Shown: positions 50,420-59,676, counted from the first letter of the stretch. The stretch is DNA of 64,000 bases from Malonomonas sp036526255 (GCA_036526255.1 DATCYW010000006.1:1-64000); one strand, 5' to 3'. Translations and numbers: made by a program. Notes: generated by a model not told the origin, from the sequence alone.

Positions 50420-52120
50420 ATGAATTCGATTCAGGTCAAAGTCAGTGCTTTTCTCACGATCGTTCTTTTATTGGCCTTCGGGATCAGCACCCTCGTCTTC
50501 ACTGTCCAAACAGGTTCTCTCCTTGGCAATCAGGCAAGCAGCTCTCTGGAAATACTCAAGAATGCCGTTCACGAGCAGGCGATAAGTATTTTCACCAGCT
50601 TGGAGTTGGGGACCAAAACGTCCGTCGAGCAGGGGGAGATGGACGCCTTTCAGGAACTGCTTACCGAGCTTTCAGGCATCCCGGGAGTCGAGGAAATCGG
50701 GATGGTCGATCCAAACGGCAAAATTGGTTACTCAAACCTGCAGGACAAGCTTGGGCAACAGATCGATGTTGAAGCTTTTGAGGGCGCGACGAAGACTCAG
50801 GGTGTGCATGAAGAGCCTGGTAGCGATTCATTATTGGTGCTCAGAGCTCAGCGACTGACTCAGGACTGTCTTGGCTGTCATGATGAGAGCAAAGTCGGTG
50901 ATCTGGCCGGGGTGCTCTATGTTCGTTACAGCTTAAGCAGTCTTCGTGCCGAGGAAAAAGCCGCCGCGGCAGCGCTGTCCGCTGGGCGCAGCAGCAGCCT
51001 GTTCACCGGGCTTGGTTTTGGTGGCGGTGGTCTGCTGGTGGCATCGTTGGGCGTTTATCTGTTGCTTGGCCGGTTCGTGCGTAAACCGCTTAATCAGGTG
51101 GTCCATGTCATGGAACAGTTAGAACTCGGCCATCTGGATCTGCGAGTCACGTTGAATCAGGATGATGAAATTGGCCGGCTGGCACGGGCAATGAACTCCT
51201 TTGCCGACTGTCTGGAACATGACGTGGTTGGGTCGTTGCAAAAACTGGCTGGCGGTGATCTGACCTTTGACGTCCAGCCCCGGGACCAGCAGGATCAGCT
51301 GCGCGGAGAACTGAAAAGGCTCGGCTCCGAACTTAATGGTCTGCTCAGTCAGATGACCGGGGTCGGCACCGAGATCGCGTCAGGCAGTGGGCTGGTCGCG
51401 GAATCGAGTCAATCCCTTTCTGATGGAGCGATCAGCCAGGCCAGTTCTCTTGAGGAAATTTCCGCCTCAATGAGCCAGATTTCTTCGCAAATAGAGACCA
51501 ATGCCGAAAATGCCGGTCAAGCCAACTCGCTTTCTGCGGAAGCCAGAACGACTGCTGAAAAGGGCAATCGTAGTATGCAGGAGATGGTCCGGGCGATGGC
51601 GCAGATCAACGAAGCTGGCCAGAATATCTCCAAAATCATCAAGGTGATCGACGAAATCGCTTTTCAGACCAACCTCCTGGCGCTTAACGCCGCTGTTGAG
51701 GCGGCCCGTGCCGGTCAACATGGCAAGGGCTTTGCGGTGGTCGCCGAAGAGGTGCGAAATCTGGCCGGACGCAGTGCCAAGGCGGCAAGAGAAACAGCGG
51801 CACTGATTGAGGGCTCGGTGGAAAAAACTGTGAACGGGACGCGAATTGCCGAAAATACCACCAAGGAACTGGATGAAATTGTCACTGGCATTACCAGGGT
51901 CACTGAACTGGTTGCAAATATCGCCGCAGCCAGTCAGGAGCAGGCGCAGGGAATCCAGCAGGTTAACCGGGGAATTCAACAGATAGATCAGGTGACTCAG
52001 CAGAACACGGCCAGCGCCGAACAGAGTGCGGCAGCGGCAATTGAACTCTCCGGGCAGGCTGAACAGATGCGACAGATGTTGGGCAGCTTTAAGCTGAAAT
52101 CAACCCGGCGGCTACAGTAG
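50420..52120 (+). CDS. Methyl-accepting chemotaxis protein with c-type haem sensor
   Basis: A 566-residue chemoreceptor. TM1 covers residues about 7-28. The periplasmic domain (30-185) contains one haem c attachment motif, C-L-G-C-H at Cys150/Cys153/His154, as in Tll0287/DUF3365-like or haem-PAS sensors known from Geobacter chemoreceptors. TM2 (about 192-215) leads to HAMP (R-F-V-R-K-P-L-N-Q-V) and a signalling domain with the canonical tip Q-T-N-L-L-A-L-N-A-A-V-E-A-A-R-A-G. Likely ligand is redox state, oxygen or NO. The start has AAGGGA 7 bases upstream. Confidence 0.9.
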   Translation: MNSIQVKVSAFLTIVLLLAFGISTLVFTVQTGSLLGNQASSSLEILKNAVHEQAISIFTSLELGTKTSVEQGEMDAFQELLTELSGIPGVEEIGMVDPNGKIGYSNLQDKLGQQIDVEAFEGATKTQGVHEEPGSDSLLVLRAQRLTQDCLGCHDESKVGDLAGVLYVRYSLSSLRAEEKAAAAALSAGRSSSLFTGLGFGGGGLLVASLGVYLLLGRFVRKPLNQVVHVMEQLELGHLDLRVTLNQDDEIGRLARAMNSFADCLEHDVVGSLQKLAGGDLTFDVQPRDQQDQLRGELKRLGSELNGLLSQMTGVGTEIASGSGLVAESSQSLSDGAISQASSLEEISASMSQISSQIETNAENAGQANSLSAEARTTAEKGNRSMQEMVRAMAQINEAGQNISKIIKVIDEIAFQTNLLALNAAVEAARAGQHGKGFAVVAEEVRNLAGRSAKAARETAALIEGSVEKTVNGTRIAENTTKELDEIVTGITRVTELVANIAAASQEQAQGIQQVNRGIQQIDQVTQQNTASAEQSAAAAIELSGQAEQMRQMLGSFKLKSTRRLQ

Positions 52121-52224
52121 CGGATAGCCAATCAGGAGACTGCCAGGGCCATCAGCCTGTCCATTGTTTCAATGATGCGCAGCCGCCAGCCCTGTCTCAA
52201 TACCCCCGGTTGCGGAGGTTTCGT

Positions 52225-52728
52225 ATGCGAACAACAGATTATGGCATTCTTCTGCTGACCGTCTTTTTGACCGCCTGTGCCGGTAACCCTGCCGTCAGGC
52301 TGGCAGCCATCAAGCCACCTGTTGTGCAGACGGTTCCACCGGTGACAGGCAGCGCAGCTACCCTGTCCGGTTTAACGGTTGTCGAGCACGCCCGCGAGAT
52401 GCTTGGGATTCCCTACCTTTACGGCGGTGATTCGCCGCAGGGTTTCGACTGCAGCGGTCTGGTCAGTTACGCCTACCAACAGGCGGGAATTGAGGTGCCG
52501 CGCACCTCGTCCGACCAGTACCGCTACGCCCAGAAAGTGCCGTTGCACAGCCTGTTACCTGGCGATCTGCTGTTTTTCCGCCTGCAGCCGCCCAAGGTTT
52601 CGCATGTCGCTATCTACGACCGTGACGGCCGCTTCATTCACGCCCCTTCCTCGGGCAAAGAGGTCAGCTACGCATCCCTCGACAATCCCTACTGGCGTGA
52701 GCACCTGCTCGGCGCGGGGCGATTTTAG
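52225..52728 (+). CDS. NlpC/P60 family lipoprotein
   Basis: A 167-residue lipoprotein with lipobox L-T-A-C near residue 17 and a C-terminal NlpC/P60 peptidase domain. The catalytic Cys is in F-D-C-S-G-L near residue 82, the His in V-S-H-V-A-I-Y, and the third polar residue in F-I-H-A-P-S-S-G. These enzymes cut peptidoglycan peptides between D-Glu and diaminopimelate or similar bonds. It is likely outer-membrane anchored. A good ribosome site (GGAGG, 6 bases) precedes the ATG at 52225; a longer frame from 52210 is not favoured. Confidence 0.9.
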   Translation: MRTTDYGILLLTVFLTACAGNPAVRLAAIKPPVVQTVPPVTGSAATLSGLTVVEHAREMLGIPYLYGGDSPQGFDCSGLVSYAYQQAGIEVPRTSSDQYRYAQKVPLHSLLPGDLLFFRLQPPKVSHVAIYDRDGRFIHAPSSGKEVSYASLDNPYWREHLLGAGRF

Positions 52729-52750
52729 CTCCGCAGCATTTCGATAGAGG

Positions 52751-52797
52751 CAATAAAAAACCGGCGAGCATTAGGGCTCTGCCGGTTTTTTATTGCG
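52751..52797. terminator. Strong bidirectional terminator
   Basis: CAATAAAAAACCGGC and GCCGGTTTTTTATTG form a 15-bp inverted repeat around GAGCATTAGGGCTCT, which itself can pair. T-tracts occur on both strands. It closes the NlpC/P60 gene. Confidence 0.9.
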
Positions 52798-52897
52798 ACA
52801 CCACCCCCCGGAAACAGAACTGGTAAAATGAAACAGCCAGCCCCGACCAGGAGAAGGCTGTGCTATATTGATGGACTGATCTTTCTAGGAGAACACT

Positions 52898-53824
52898 ATG
52901 CGTTTGTCGATTACCTTTCTGCTTGTTCTGAGCCTGCTGCTCACAACGTTTATCAGTCCAGCGGTTGCCGAAGAAAGAAGGCCGCTGGTGGTCGCCTCGA
53001 CCACCCAGATCGCCGATCTGGCCCGGCAGATTTCCGGCGACCGGCTGGATGTCCGCAGCATCCTCGCACCGGGCGCTGATCCGCACACCTACCAGCCGAC
53101 CCCGGACGATGTGCAGATCGTGCTCCAAGCTGATCTCTGTCTGGAAAACGGCCTGCATCTCGAAGGGAAAAGCTGGATGGCGACCCTGGCCCGCGATGCC
53201 GGCAAGCCGCTGGTGACCACCACCATCGGCATCAAGCCGCTGGAGATCGGCGCCAACGGCGAGACGGTTCCCGATCCGCACGCCTGGTTTACGCCGCGCA
53301 ACGCTGCGGTCTACGTTAACAACATCCTCAAGGCCTTCGAGCAGTTCGATCCGCCGCACAAGGACGAGTACCGTGCTCGCGCCAAACTGCTGCTGCAGCA
53401 GCTGCGGGTGCTCGACGCATGGATCCGCGAGATGGTCAGCCAGATCCCGCCGCAACAGCGGATTCTGGTCACCACCCACGACGCCTTCAACTATTTTTGC
53501 CATGAGTACAAGTTCAATCCGAGCAACAACTACTTAAGCATCGCGCCGGTCGGCTGGTCGACGGGTGGCGAGGTTGGCGCCGGCATGACTCCGGAACGGC
53601 GTCGGTTGGTGATCGAGTCGATCCGCAATTCCGGCGCGCCGGCGATCTTTGTCGAAACCAGCATCAACCCCAAGCTGATCCGCGAAATCGCCCGCGATAC
53701 CGGGGTGAAAATCGGCGGCTCGCTCTATTCCGATTCGATGGGCGAGCGGAACAGCGCCGGGGAAACCTACGTCGGCATGATGCGCGAAAACGTGCTGCTG
53801 ATTGTTGACGCTTTAAAACCATAA
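52898..53824 (+). CDS. Metal ABC transporter substrate-binding protein
   Basis: A 308-residue periplasmic binding protein (cluster A-I / ZnuA-MntC-SitA type) with a signal peptide ending near A-V-A-E. Metal-ligand positions are visible: His in A-D-P-H-T-Y-Q-P near 66, His in P-D-P-H-A-W-F near 128, a His in T-T-H-D-A-F near 194, and Asp in Y-S-D-S-M-G near 280. The last two and the absence of a His-rich loop favour Mn2+ or Fe2+ over Zn2+. AGGAGA is near the start. First gene of a four-gene importer operon. Confidence 0.9.
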   Translation: MRLSITFLLVLSLLLTTFISPAVAEERRPLVVASTTQIADLARQISGDRLDVRSILAPGADPHTYQPTPDDVQIVLQADLCLENGLHLEGKSWMATLARDAGKPLVTTTIGIKPLEIGANGETVPDPHAWFTPRNAAVYVNNILKAFEQFDPPHKDEYRARAKLLLQQLRVLDAWIREMVSQIPPQQRILVTTHDAFNYFCHEYKFNPSNNYLSIAPVGWSTGGEVGAGMTPERRRLVIESIRNSGAPAIFVETSINPKLIREIARDTGVKIGGSLYSDSMGERNSAGETYVGMMRENVLLIVDALKP

Positions 53825-53837
53825 CGAGGGATTGTCG

Positions 53838-54344
53838 ATGCGGTTTATTTTAACGGCGCTGATCTGGCTGGTAGTGATCGGTGGCTTGAGCTTTTACATC
53901 CATCAGCGCGATGCGCGGATTATCCCGCAGGCGCAGGCGCAAATTTCGGTCGCGATGACGGCAGCCGATTATCTGCTGGAAGTGACCCCGACCTTCGGCG
54001 CTGAAGTTGACCCTTTTGCCCTGCTGGATGAAGGGCAGGCGCCGGCGACCCTGCTGGTCCGGCTCGGCGGGCAGAACCTGTACCGCGGCGAAGAACCGCT
54101 GGCACGGGGAGAAATCCTGCAGATTGAGCCGGTTTCGGGACTGGTCGAAGGTAATAACGAACTGTATTTCGAAGCCAGCCCCCCCTTCGAGGAGGCCCAC
54201 CTGAACCACGCGCTGCGGGTGCGCCTGCTGCGTGGCGGGGTGGTGCAACTGGATCAGACCCTCTGGGCCGAAGCCGGCGGCAAGGTCTCTGGAACCGTTC
54301 TTTTCCAGCTTGAACCCAGCGCGGAGGCCGGCAATGACCACTAA
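53838..54344 (+). CDS. Membrane-anchored periplasmic protein of the metal importer
   Basis: A 168-residue protein with an N-terminal membrane helix (F-I-L-T-A-L-I-W-L-V-V-I-G-G-L) and a periplasmic domain of alternating strands, Leu- and Glu-rich, with no Cys or His clusters. No family is recognised. It lies between the binding protein and ATPase genes (13 bp after the former, overlapping the latter by 11 bp), a position that implies a role in the same importer, perhaps as an accessory subunit. Confidence 0.7.
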   Translation: MRFILTALIWLVVIGGLSFYIHQRDARIIPQAQAQISVAMTAADYLLEVTPTFGAEVDPFALLDEGQAPATLLVRLGGQNLYRGEEPLARGEILQIEPVSGLVEGNNELYFEASPPFEEAHLNHALRVRLLRGGVVQLDQTLWAEAGGKVSGTVLFQLEPSAEAGNDH

Positions 54345-55092
54345 ATCAATCGCCGTCGAGGTGCGTAACCTGACCGTCAGCTATCAATCCAAGCCGGCCC
54401 TGCTCGACGTTTCGGTGGCCATCGAGCGCGACCAGCTGGTCGGCGTGATCGGTCCCAACGGCGCCGGCAAATCGACCTTCATCAAGGCGATCCTCGGCTT
54501 CGTCAAGCCGGATGTCGGTCAGGTGCTGATTGACGGGCAGGATGTGCAGGATGCCAAGGGGCAGGTTGCCTATGTGCCGCAGCGCGGCGCGGTCGACTGG
54601 GATTTTCCGATCACCGTCAAAGAGGTCGCGCTGATGGGGCGTTATCAGCGCATCCCCTGGTACCGCAACCCGAACAAGGCTGATCGCGAAGCGGCGATGG
54701 AAGCGCTGTCGATGGTGCGTATGACCGAGTTTGCCGACCGACAGATCGGTCAGCTCTCCGGCGGTCAGCAACAGCGGGTGTTTCTGGCGCGGGCATTGGC
54801 GCAGGGCTCCGATATCCTGCTGCTCGACGAACCTTTTGCCGGCGTCGATGCCGCCACCGAGCGGGCGATTCTCGATGTTCTCGAACGCGCCAAGCACGCC
54901 GGCAAGACCCTGGTGGTGGTGCATCACGATCTGGTCACCGCCGCCGAGTATTTCGATAATCTGATCCTCATCAAGCAGCGGATGTACGCCTACGGACCAC
55001 CGCGGGCGGTGTTACGCGAGGACCTGCTCAGCGAGGTTTACGAAGGCAAGCTGCGGATCTTTGCCGACGTGCTGAAGAAGGAGAGTGTCTGA
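54334..55092 (+). CDS. Metal ABC transporter ATP-binding protein
   Basis: A 252-residue ATPase with Walker A G-P-N-G-A-G-K-S-T near residue 38, Q-loop P-Q-R, signature L-S-G-G-Q-Q-Q-R and Walker B L-L-L-D-E-P-F-A-G-V-D, followed by H-loop V-H-H-D-L. The D-E-P-F-A-G-V-D and W-D-F-P-I-T-V motifs are those of Mn/Zn importers. The ATG at 54334 lies inside the end of the preceding gene; GGAGG is 7 bases upstream. Confidence 0.92.
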   Translation: MTTKSIAVEVRNLTVSYQSKPALLDVSVAIERDQLVGVIGPNGAGKSTFIKAILGFVKPDVGQVLIDGQDVQDAKGQVAYVPQRGAVDWDFPITVKEVALMGRYQRIPWYRNPNKADREAAMEALSMVRMTEFADRQIGQLSGGQQQRVFLARALAQGSDILLLDEPFAGVDAATERAILDVLERAKHAGKTLVVVHHDLVTAAEYFDNLILIKQRMYAYGPPRAVLREDLLSEVYEGKLRIFADVLKKESV

Positions 55093-56375
55093 TGGAAACT
55101 CTCTTAAACGCATTTCTCGCGCCTTTGGGTGAAACCTACTTTCAGAAAGCGCTGATCGGCGGCAGCATCGTCGCCATCGTTTCGGCGGTGGTCGGTTGTC
55201 TGGTGGTGTTGCGGCGGATGGCCTTTTTGGGCGATGCCCTTTCCCACGCGATGATCGCCGGGGTCGCCGGCGGCTATCTGGTCATGAAGATGCTGTTCGG
55301 TTACGAAGCGCACGCCATGGGGATGCTGCTCGGCTCACTCTTGTCCGCGATCATCACCGTGGCGCTGATCGGCTTCGTCTCGCGGGTCAGCCGCGTCAAG
55401 GAAGACACCGCCATCGGCATCATGTACACCGGCGTCTTCGCCCTCGGCGTGGTGATCGTCTCGATCTTCCGTCACTATATCCACATCGACCTGATGCACT
55501 TCATCATGGGCGATGTGCTCGGCGTCGCCGATGCCGATCTCTGGACCAGCGCCTTTGTCGCGGTGGTCGTGCTTTCCATCATCATCCTGTTTTTCCGTCA
55601 TTTCCAGATCACCACCTTCGACCCGGTGATGGCCGCCTCCATCGGCTTGCCGGTGCTGCTGATCGACTACCTGCTGACCACCTGCGTCTCACTGGTGGTG
55701 GTCTCGGCGGTCAGCATGGTCGGCGTGATCCTGGTCGTCGGCCTGCTGATCACCCCGGCGGCCACCGCCTACCTGCTTAGCGACCGGCTCGACCGGATGA
55801 TGCTGCTCTCGGCCTTCTTCGGTTTTACCAGCGTGGTCGGCGGTCTGTATCTGTGTGTCTGGCTCGACTCCGCCGGCGGCGGCGCGATCATGCTCTTTTG
55901 TACCCTGCAGTTCCTGCTGGTGCTGATCTTCGCCCCGCGCTACGGCATGCTGGCCCGCTGGCTGCGACTGCGGCGGATGGTGCCGCAACCGGTGATCGAG
56001 GACGTGCTCACCACCATTCTGCGCCACGGTCAGGCGACACCGTTGCCGGTGATCCGCAAGTACGTCGAGCAGCGCCCGCGGCTGCTCAAAGCCCTCGGCC
56101 AGATGGTCGACGATGGCCTGCTGCAGCTGGTCGGTGCGGATTACGCCCTGACCGAAAGCGGCGAAAAAGAAGCCCAGCAGGTGCTGCGCGCCCACCGCCT
56201 GTGGGAAGCCTACCTGCATTCCATCGGCACACCGGAAAAAGACTGGCATAGCACCGCGCACCACCTGGAGCATATGCGTGAAGCAGGCACGGTCGAATAT
56301 CTGAGCGAAGTGCTCGGCAAGCCGCAACAAGACCCGCACGGCCAGGAGATTCCAGCCAAACCGAATGGGGATTGA
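55092..56375 (+). CDS. Metal ABC permease fused to a DtxR-like C-terminal domain
   Basis: A 427-residue fusion. Residues 1-275 form the ZnuB/MntB-type permease with about eight to nine helices (A-F-L-G-D-A-L-S-H-A near residue 45). The C-terminal about 130 residues are soluble: a winged helix-like region (V-I-E-D-V-L-T-T-I, L-L-K-A-L-G-Q-M-V-D-D-G-L-L) and a DtxR-like metal-dimerisation motif (R-A-H-R-L-W-E-A-Y-L, then H-S-T-A-H-H-L-E-H). The last motif would coordinate metal. Fusion of importer and metal sensor suggests feedback control of uptake at protein level. Confidence 0.9.
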   Translation: METLLNAFLAPLGETYFQKALIGGSIVAIVSAVVGCLVVLRRMAFLGDALSHAMIAGVAGGYLVMKMLFGYEAHAMGMLLGSLLSAIITVALIGFVSRVSRVKEDTAIGIMYTGVFALGVVIVSIFRHYIHIDLMHFIMGDVLGVADADLWTSAFVAVVVLSIIILFFRHFQITTFDPVMAASIGLPVLLIDYLLTTCVSLVVVSAVSMVGVILVVGLLITPAATAYLLSDRLDRMMLLSAFFGFTSVVGGLYLCVWLDSAGGGAIMLFCTLQFLLVLIFAPRYGMLARWLRLRRMVPQPVIEDVLTTILRHGQATPLPVIRKYVEQRPRLLKALGQMVDDGLLQLVGADYALTESGEKEAQQVLRAHRLWEAYLHSIGTPEKDWHSTAHHLEHMREAGTVEYLSEVLGKPQQDPHGQEIPAKPNGD

Positions 56376-56415
56376 CAGACAGCGCCGTAACCGGCGATAA
56401 AAGACAAAAGTTTAA

Positions 56416-56491
<76 letters not shown>

Positions 56492-56499
56492 CAATAGAA

Positions 56500-56536
56500 A
56501 AGGGCAGTCTGCATTAAGCAGGCTGCCCTTTTTTGC
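56500..56536. terminator. Terminator after tRNA-Ala
   Basis: AAGGGCAGTCTGC and GCAGGCTGCCCTT form a 13-bp stem (one G-U) around ATTAA, followed by six T on the plus strand and flanked by A-rich sequence on the other side. It also ends the convergent DUF815 gene. Confidence 0.8.
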
Positions 56537-56555
56537 TGTGAATTCAGGTTGATTG

Positions 56556-57437
56556 TTACTTCAGCAGATACTTTCCGACCCAGTTTTTCGTGAACTGGAA
56601 GGCGGTCCGGCCGCAGCGTTTGCTTTTTTCGTGAGTCCACTTGATGGCCGCAAGTTCCAGGTCTTTGCTCCAGGGGATTTCGCGGTTGAGCTGTTTGCTC
56701 CAGCGATCGATACAGAGCTTGACCGCTTCGAGATAGCGATCCTGGCTGAAGACGTGGAAGGGCACCCAGAGGCCGAAGCGGTCGGAGAGCGAGCTTTTCT
56801 CTTCCTGAATTTCGCTCTGCTGCAGCTCGCCCTTGACGTATTTTCCGCCCAGGTGGTCGCCTTCGTATTCGGGGAGCAGATAGCGGCGGTTACTGGTAAC
56901 GTAGATCAGCACGTTCTCCGGGGCCGAATAGACCGAACCGTCGAGCGCGCTTTTGAGCATCTTATAGGACAGTTCGCCCATCTCGAAGGTCAGGTCGTCG
57001 CAGAGCATGATGAAGCGGTAGGGCAGATTTTCGACCGCGGAGAAGATCTCCGACAGGTAGATCAGGTCCTCTTTTTCTACTTGAATGACGCGCAGGCCCT
57101 GATCGCCATATTCATTCAGCAGGGCCTTGACGATCGATGATTTGCCGGTGCCGCGCGAACCCCAGAGCAACGCATTGTTGGCGGGCAACCCCTGCAGGAA
57201 CTGGCGGGTGTTGTTGATCATGATTTTTTTCTGGTCATCGACACCGAGCAGTTCATCCAGCCGGATGTTGTCGGTCACCTTGACCGGTTCGAGACAACCG
57301 GAGAAGGAGTGGCGGCGCCAGTTGGCGGCGTGACATTTGGACCAATCGACCGGTTTGGTCGCTTTGGGCAGCAGCATTTCGACTGAACCCAGCACCCGCT
57401 CGAGTTGAGCGACGACTTCAGGTTTCAGATTCATCAT
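56556..57437 (-). CDS. DUF815 family AAA+-type ATPase
   Basis: A 293-residue protein beginning M-M-N-L-K-P-E-V-V. A Walker A G-S-R-G-T-G-K-S-S lies near residue 95, and L-C-D-D-L-T-F near 152 looks like Walker B. C-terminal helices hold R-C-G-R-T-A-F-Q-F. This is the DUF815 family of predicted P-loop ATPases with unknown function. Start chosen at 57437 because upstream codons of the open frame (to 57584) look non-coding; the ribosome site is weak. It is convergent with tRNA-Ala. Confidence 0.85.
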   Translation of the reverse strand: MMNLKPEVVAQLERVLGSVEMLLPKATKPVDWSKCHAANWRRHSFSGCLEPVKVTDNIRLDELLGVDDQKKIMINNTRQFLQGLPANNALLWGSRGTGKSSIVKALLNEYGDQGLRVIQVEKEDLIYLSEIFSAVENLPYRFIMLCDDLTFEMGELSYKMLKSALDGSVYSAPENVLIYVTSNRRYLLPEYEGDHLGGKYVKGELQQSEIQEEKSSLSDRFGLWVPFHVFSQDRYLEAVKLCIDRWSKQLNREIPWSKDLELAAIKWTHEKSKRCGRTAFQFTKNWVGKYLLK

Positions 57438-57602
57438 GGCAGACTCTCTTTCAGTAACTGTCCTGACCGGGGCTGACAACGGCGAAAGGGGACGTTTCGC
57501 GGGGCAGGGAGCGGTTGATAAGTGCGGGTGGTAAATTTCAGAGTCGTCTGTATACGCCAATCCGGCCGCCGCTGTCAAATTCAAAGCCGCCGGAAAAAAG
57601 AC

Positions 57603-57637
57603 AAAAAAAGGGGGGGAACCCTGCTGATTCCCCCCGA
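57603..57637 (-). terminator. Terminator of the kinase-HtrA operon
   Basis: On the minus strand GGGGGGAA and TTCCCCCC pair around TCAGCAGGG, followed by seven T. It lies 80 bases after the HtrA stop. A second inverted repeat (TGGACGT/ACGTCCA, 57640-57662) lies beside it. The 57438-57602 stretch holds no gene. Confidence 0.8.
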
Positions 57638-57716
57638 GAGTGGACGTAGGAGGCCACGTCCATAGTATGTTGAAGCGACCGGCTGACGCTGAGCAGTACG
57701 TCTGCCGGCCCGTGGG

Positions 57717-59162
57717 TCAATCTTCCAGTTTCAGCGCCAGATAGCGTCTGGTGTTGCCTTGCCGCACCAGCAGCAACAGCGATTTCTTGCGGCTCTCTTT
57801 GATCAGTTCCTGCACCTGCGCCAGATTGGTTACTGGTTTGCGGTCGACCTCCTCGATCAGATCGCCGCTGCGCAGGCCGGCGCGGGCTGCCAGCGAGTCA
57901 GTTTCTACCGCCGAGATCAGGACTCCGTTGGCGCCTTCGTAGCCGAAGCGCTCTGCCAACTCCGGGGTCAGGTCCTGCAGGCTCAGTCCGAGCTTGGCGA
58001 CCTTGCCGCTTTCAATCGGCTGCCCTTGGTCGTCCGTTTCCATGGCGCCGATTTTTACCTTGATGGTTCGTTCCTTCCCATCGCGCAGCACCGTCAGTTG
58101 TACGCTGGTGCCGGGGCGGGTCAGTGCGATCCGGTTGCGGAAATTCGCGGTCTTGTCGACCGGCTCACCATTGAGCTTGGTGATCACATCCCCCTGTTTC
58201 AAGCCAGCTTCTGCCGCCGGAGAATCCTCGATCACCTGAGCAACGAGGATTCCTTTGCTCTGGTCGAGGCCGAAGGATTCAGCGAGCTCCTGGGTCATAT
58301 CCTGAATGTAGACGCCCAGCCGGCCGCGGGTGACAGTGCCCTGCTCGACCAATTGCTCGCGGATGGTTTTGATCATGTTGATCGGGATGGCGAAGCCGAT
58401 CCCCATGTAGCCGCCGCTGCGGCTGAAGATGGCGGTGTTCATGCCGATCACTTCGGAATCGAGATTGACCAGCGGGCCGCCGGAGTTACCGGGATTGATC
58501 GCGGCGTCGGTCTGGATGAAGTTTTCATATTCGTTCAGCCCCATGCCGCTGCGCCCTTTGGCGCTGACGATGCCGGCGGTCAGGGTGTGCGACAGGCCGA
58601 AGGGGTTGCCGAAGGCCAGTACCCAGTCGCCGACTTCAAGCTGGTCCGAATTGCCAAGCTGCAAAAAGGGGAACTTCTCGTCCGCGTCGATCTTGATGAT
58701 CGCGACGTCGGACGGCGGATCGGTGCCGATAATCTTGGCGCTGAACTCACGACCGTCGAGCAGCTGCACGGTCAGTTTGTCGGCACCGCCGACCACGTGG
58801 TTGTTGGTCATGATGTAGCCGTCAGCCGAGATGATGAAGCCAGAACCCTGGCCGCTGGAGCGGCGCTTGGGGGTGTTCTGCGGCTGCTGTTGCTGAGGCG
58901 GTTCACCGAAAAAACGGCGGAAAAACTCATCGCCGAACGGGCTGTTGCCGAAGGGGTTGATCCGCTGCTGCTGTTCGACCGCCTTTTCGACCTGAATATA
59001 GACCACTGCCGGAGACACCTGTTTGGCGACGCTGCGGAAGGCTTTGCCGGTTTCACGCAGGCTTTCCAGACCGGCATCCTGAGCTAGGGCGCTGGTGAGC
59101 AGGCCGCTGACCAGCAGCAGTAGCAATGAGAAGAGGGTCAGTAGTTTTTTCTTGCTGTTCAT
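57717..59162 (-). CDS. HtrA/DegP-family serine protease (Do-like)
   Basis: A 481-residue periplasmic protease-chaperone. Signal peptide ends near T-S-A-L-A. The trypsin-like domain carries the triad His122 (T-N-N-H-V-V), Asp152 (S-D-V-A-I-I) and Ser227 (G-N-S-G-G-P-L). Two PDZ domains follow (G-I-L-V-A-Q-V near 310 and G-V-L-I-S-A-V near 415). The 60-residue Q/P-rich loop near 65-105 is a DegP-type feature. It degrades or refolds envelope proteins. Its start overlaps the stop of the receiver protein, so it belongs to the kinase operon. Confidence 0.93.
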   Translation of the reverse strand: MNSKKKLLTLFSLLLLLVSGLLTSALAQDAGLESLRETGKAFRSVAKQVSPAVVYIQVEKAVEQQQRINPFGNSPFGDEFFRRFFGEPPQQQQPQNTPKRRSSGQGSGFIISADGYIMTNNHVVGGADKLTVQLLDGREFSAKIIGTDPPSDVAIIKIDADEKFPFLQLGNSDQLEVGDWVLAFGNPFGLSHTLTAGIVSAKGRSGMGLNEYENFIQTDAAINPGNSGGPLVNLDSEVIGMNTAIFSRSGGYMGIGFAIPINMIKTIREQLVEQGTVTRGRLGVYIQDMTQELAESFGLDQSKGILVAQVIEDSPAAEAGLKQGDVITKLNGEPVDKTANFRNRIALTRPGTSVQLTVLRDGKERTIKVKIGAMETDDQGQPIESGKVAKLGLSLQDLTPELAERFGYEGANGVLISAVETDSLAARAGLRSGDLIEEVDRKPVTNLAQVQELIKESRKKSLLLLVRQGNTRRYLALKLED

Positions 59163-59578
59163 GAGTGGACTCCTGAGATCGCAGGTTGTTCGTGGTTCTG
59201 GAGCCGGGTTGCCTGAACCAGTTCGATCAGCTCATCCAGATCGAAGGGTTTGTCGATTGTTGCTGCCGCACCAAGTTTCCGGGCGGTTTCATGGGTCTGC
59301 GGGTCACCGAAGGCGGTCATGCAGATAAAGGGCGGATGCGGCAGGTCGTGCAGAAACTCGAGCACTTCCAGGCCGGTCAGCGCTGGCATGCGCAGATCGC
59401 TGAGGATTAAATCATAGTCCAGCGGCTGCTGCAGCTTTTCGAGCAGCGCCAAGCCGTTATCGCAGCTGCTGACCAGATAGCCAGCCCGGGTCAGGGCAAA
59501 GCTGAGCAGCTCGCGCAGTTCCAGATTGTCTTCGGCCAGCAGAATATGTGGATGTGTGTTCAGGCAGATGGCTTCCAT
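59159..59578 (-). CDS. Single-domain response regulator
   Basis: A 139-residue stand-alone receiver domain: acidic pocket A-E-D-N near residue 16, phospho-acceptor Asp61 in L-I-L-S-D-L-R-M-P, and Lys in I-D-K-P-F-D. No output domain is attached. The start at 59578 has GGAG 7 bases upstream; the open frame extends to 59893 through antisense of the NtrC-type gene and is not supported. It may be the second target of the operon kinase and is coupled to HtrA. Confidence 0.88.
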   Translation of the reverse strand: MEAICLNTHPHILLAEDNLELRELLSFALTRAGYLVSSCDNGLALLEKLQQPLDYDLILSDLRMPALTGLEVLEFLHDLPHPPFICMTAFGDPQTHETARKLGAAATIDKPFDLDELIELVQATRLQNHEQPAISGVHS

Positions 59579-59676
59579 CCGACGGCTCCAGGTTGATGGT
59601 GATGTCGAATCTTTAACGCAACCTGTGTGCCAAGTTAAAATTGATAAAAAACGGCAGGTTAGCCTGTTGGTGGGGC

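Noticed and set aside
57759..59087. Plus-strand open frame of 442 codons
   Set aside because: Antisense to the HtrA gene; no recognisable domain.
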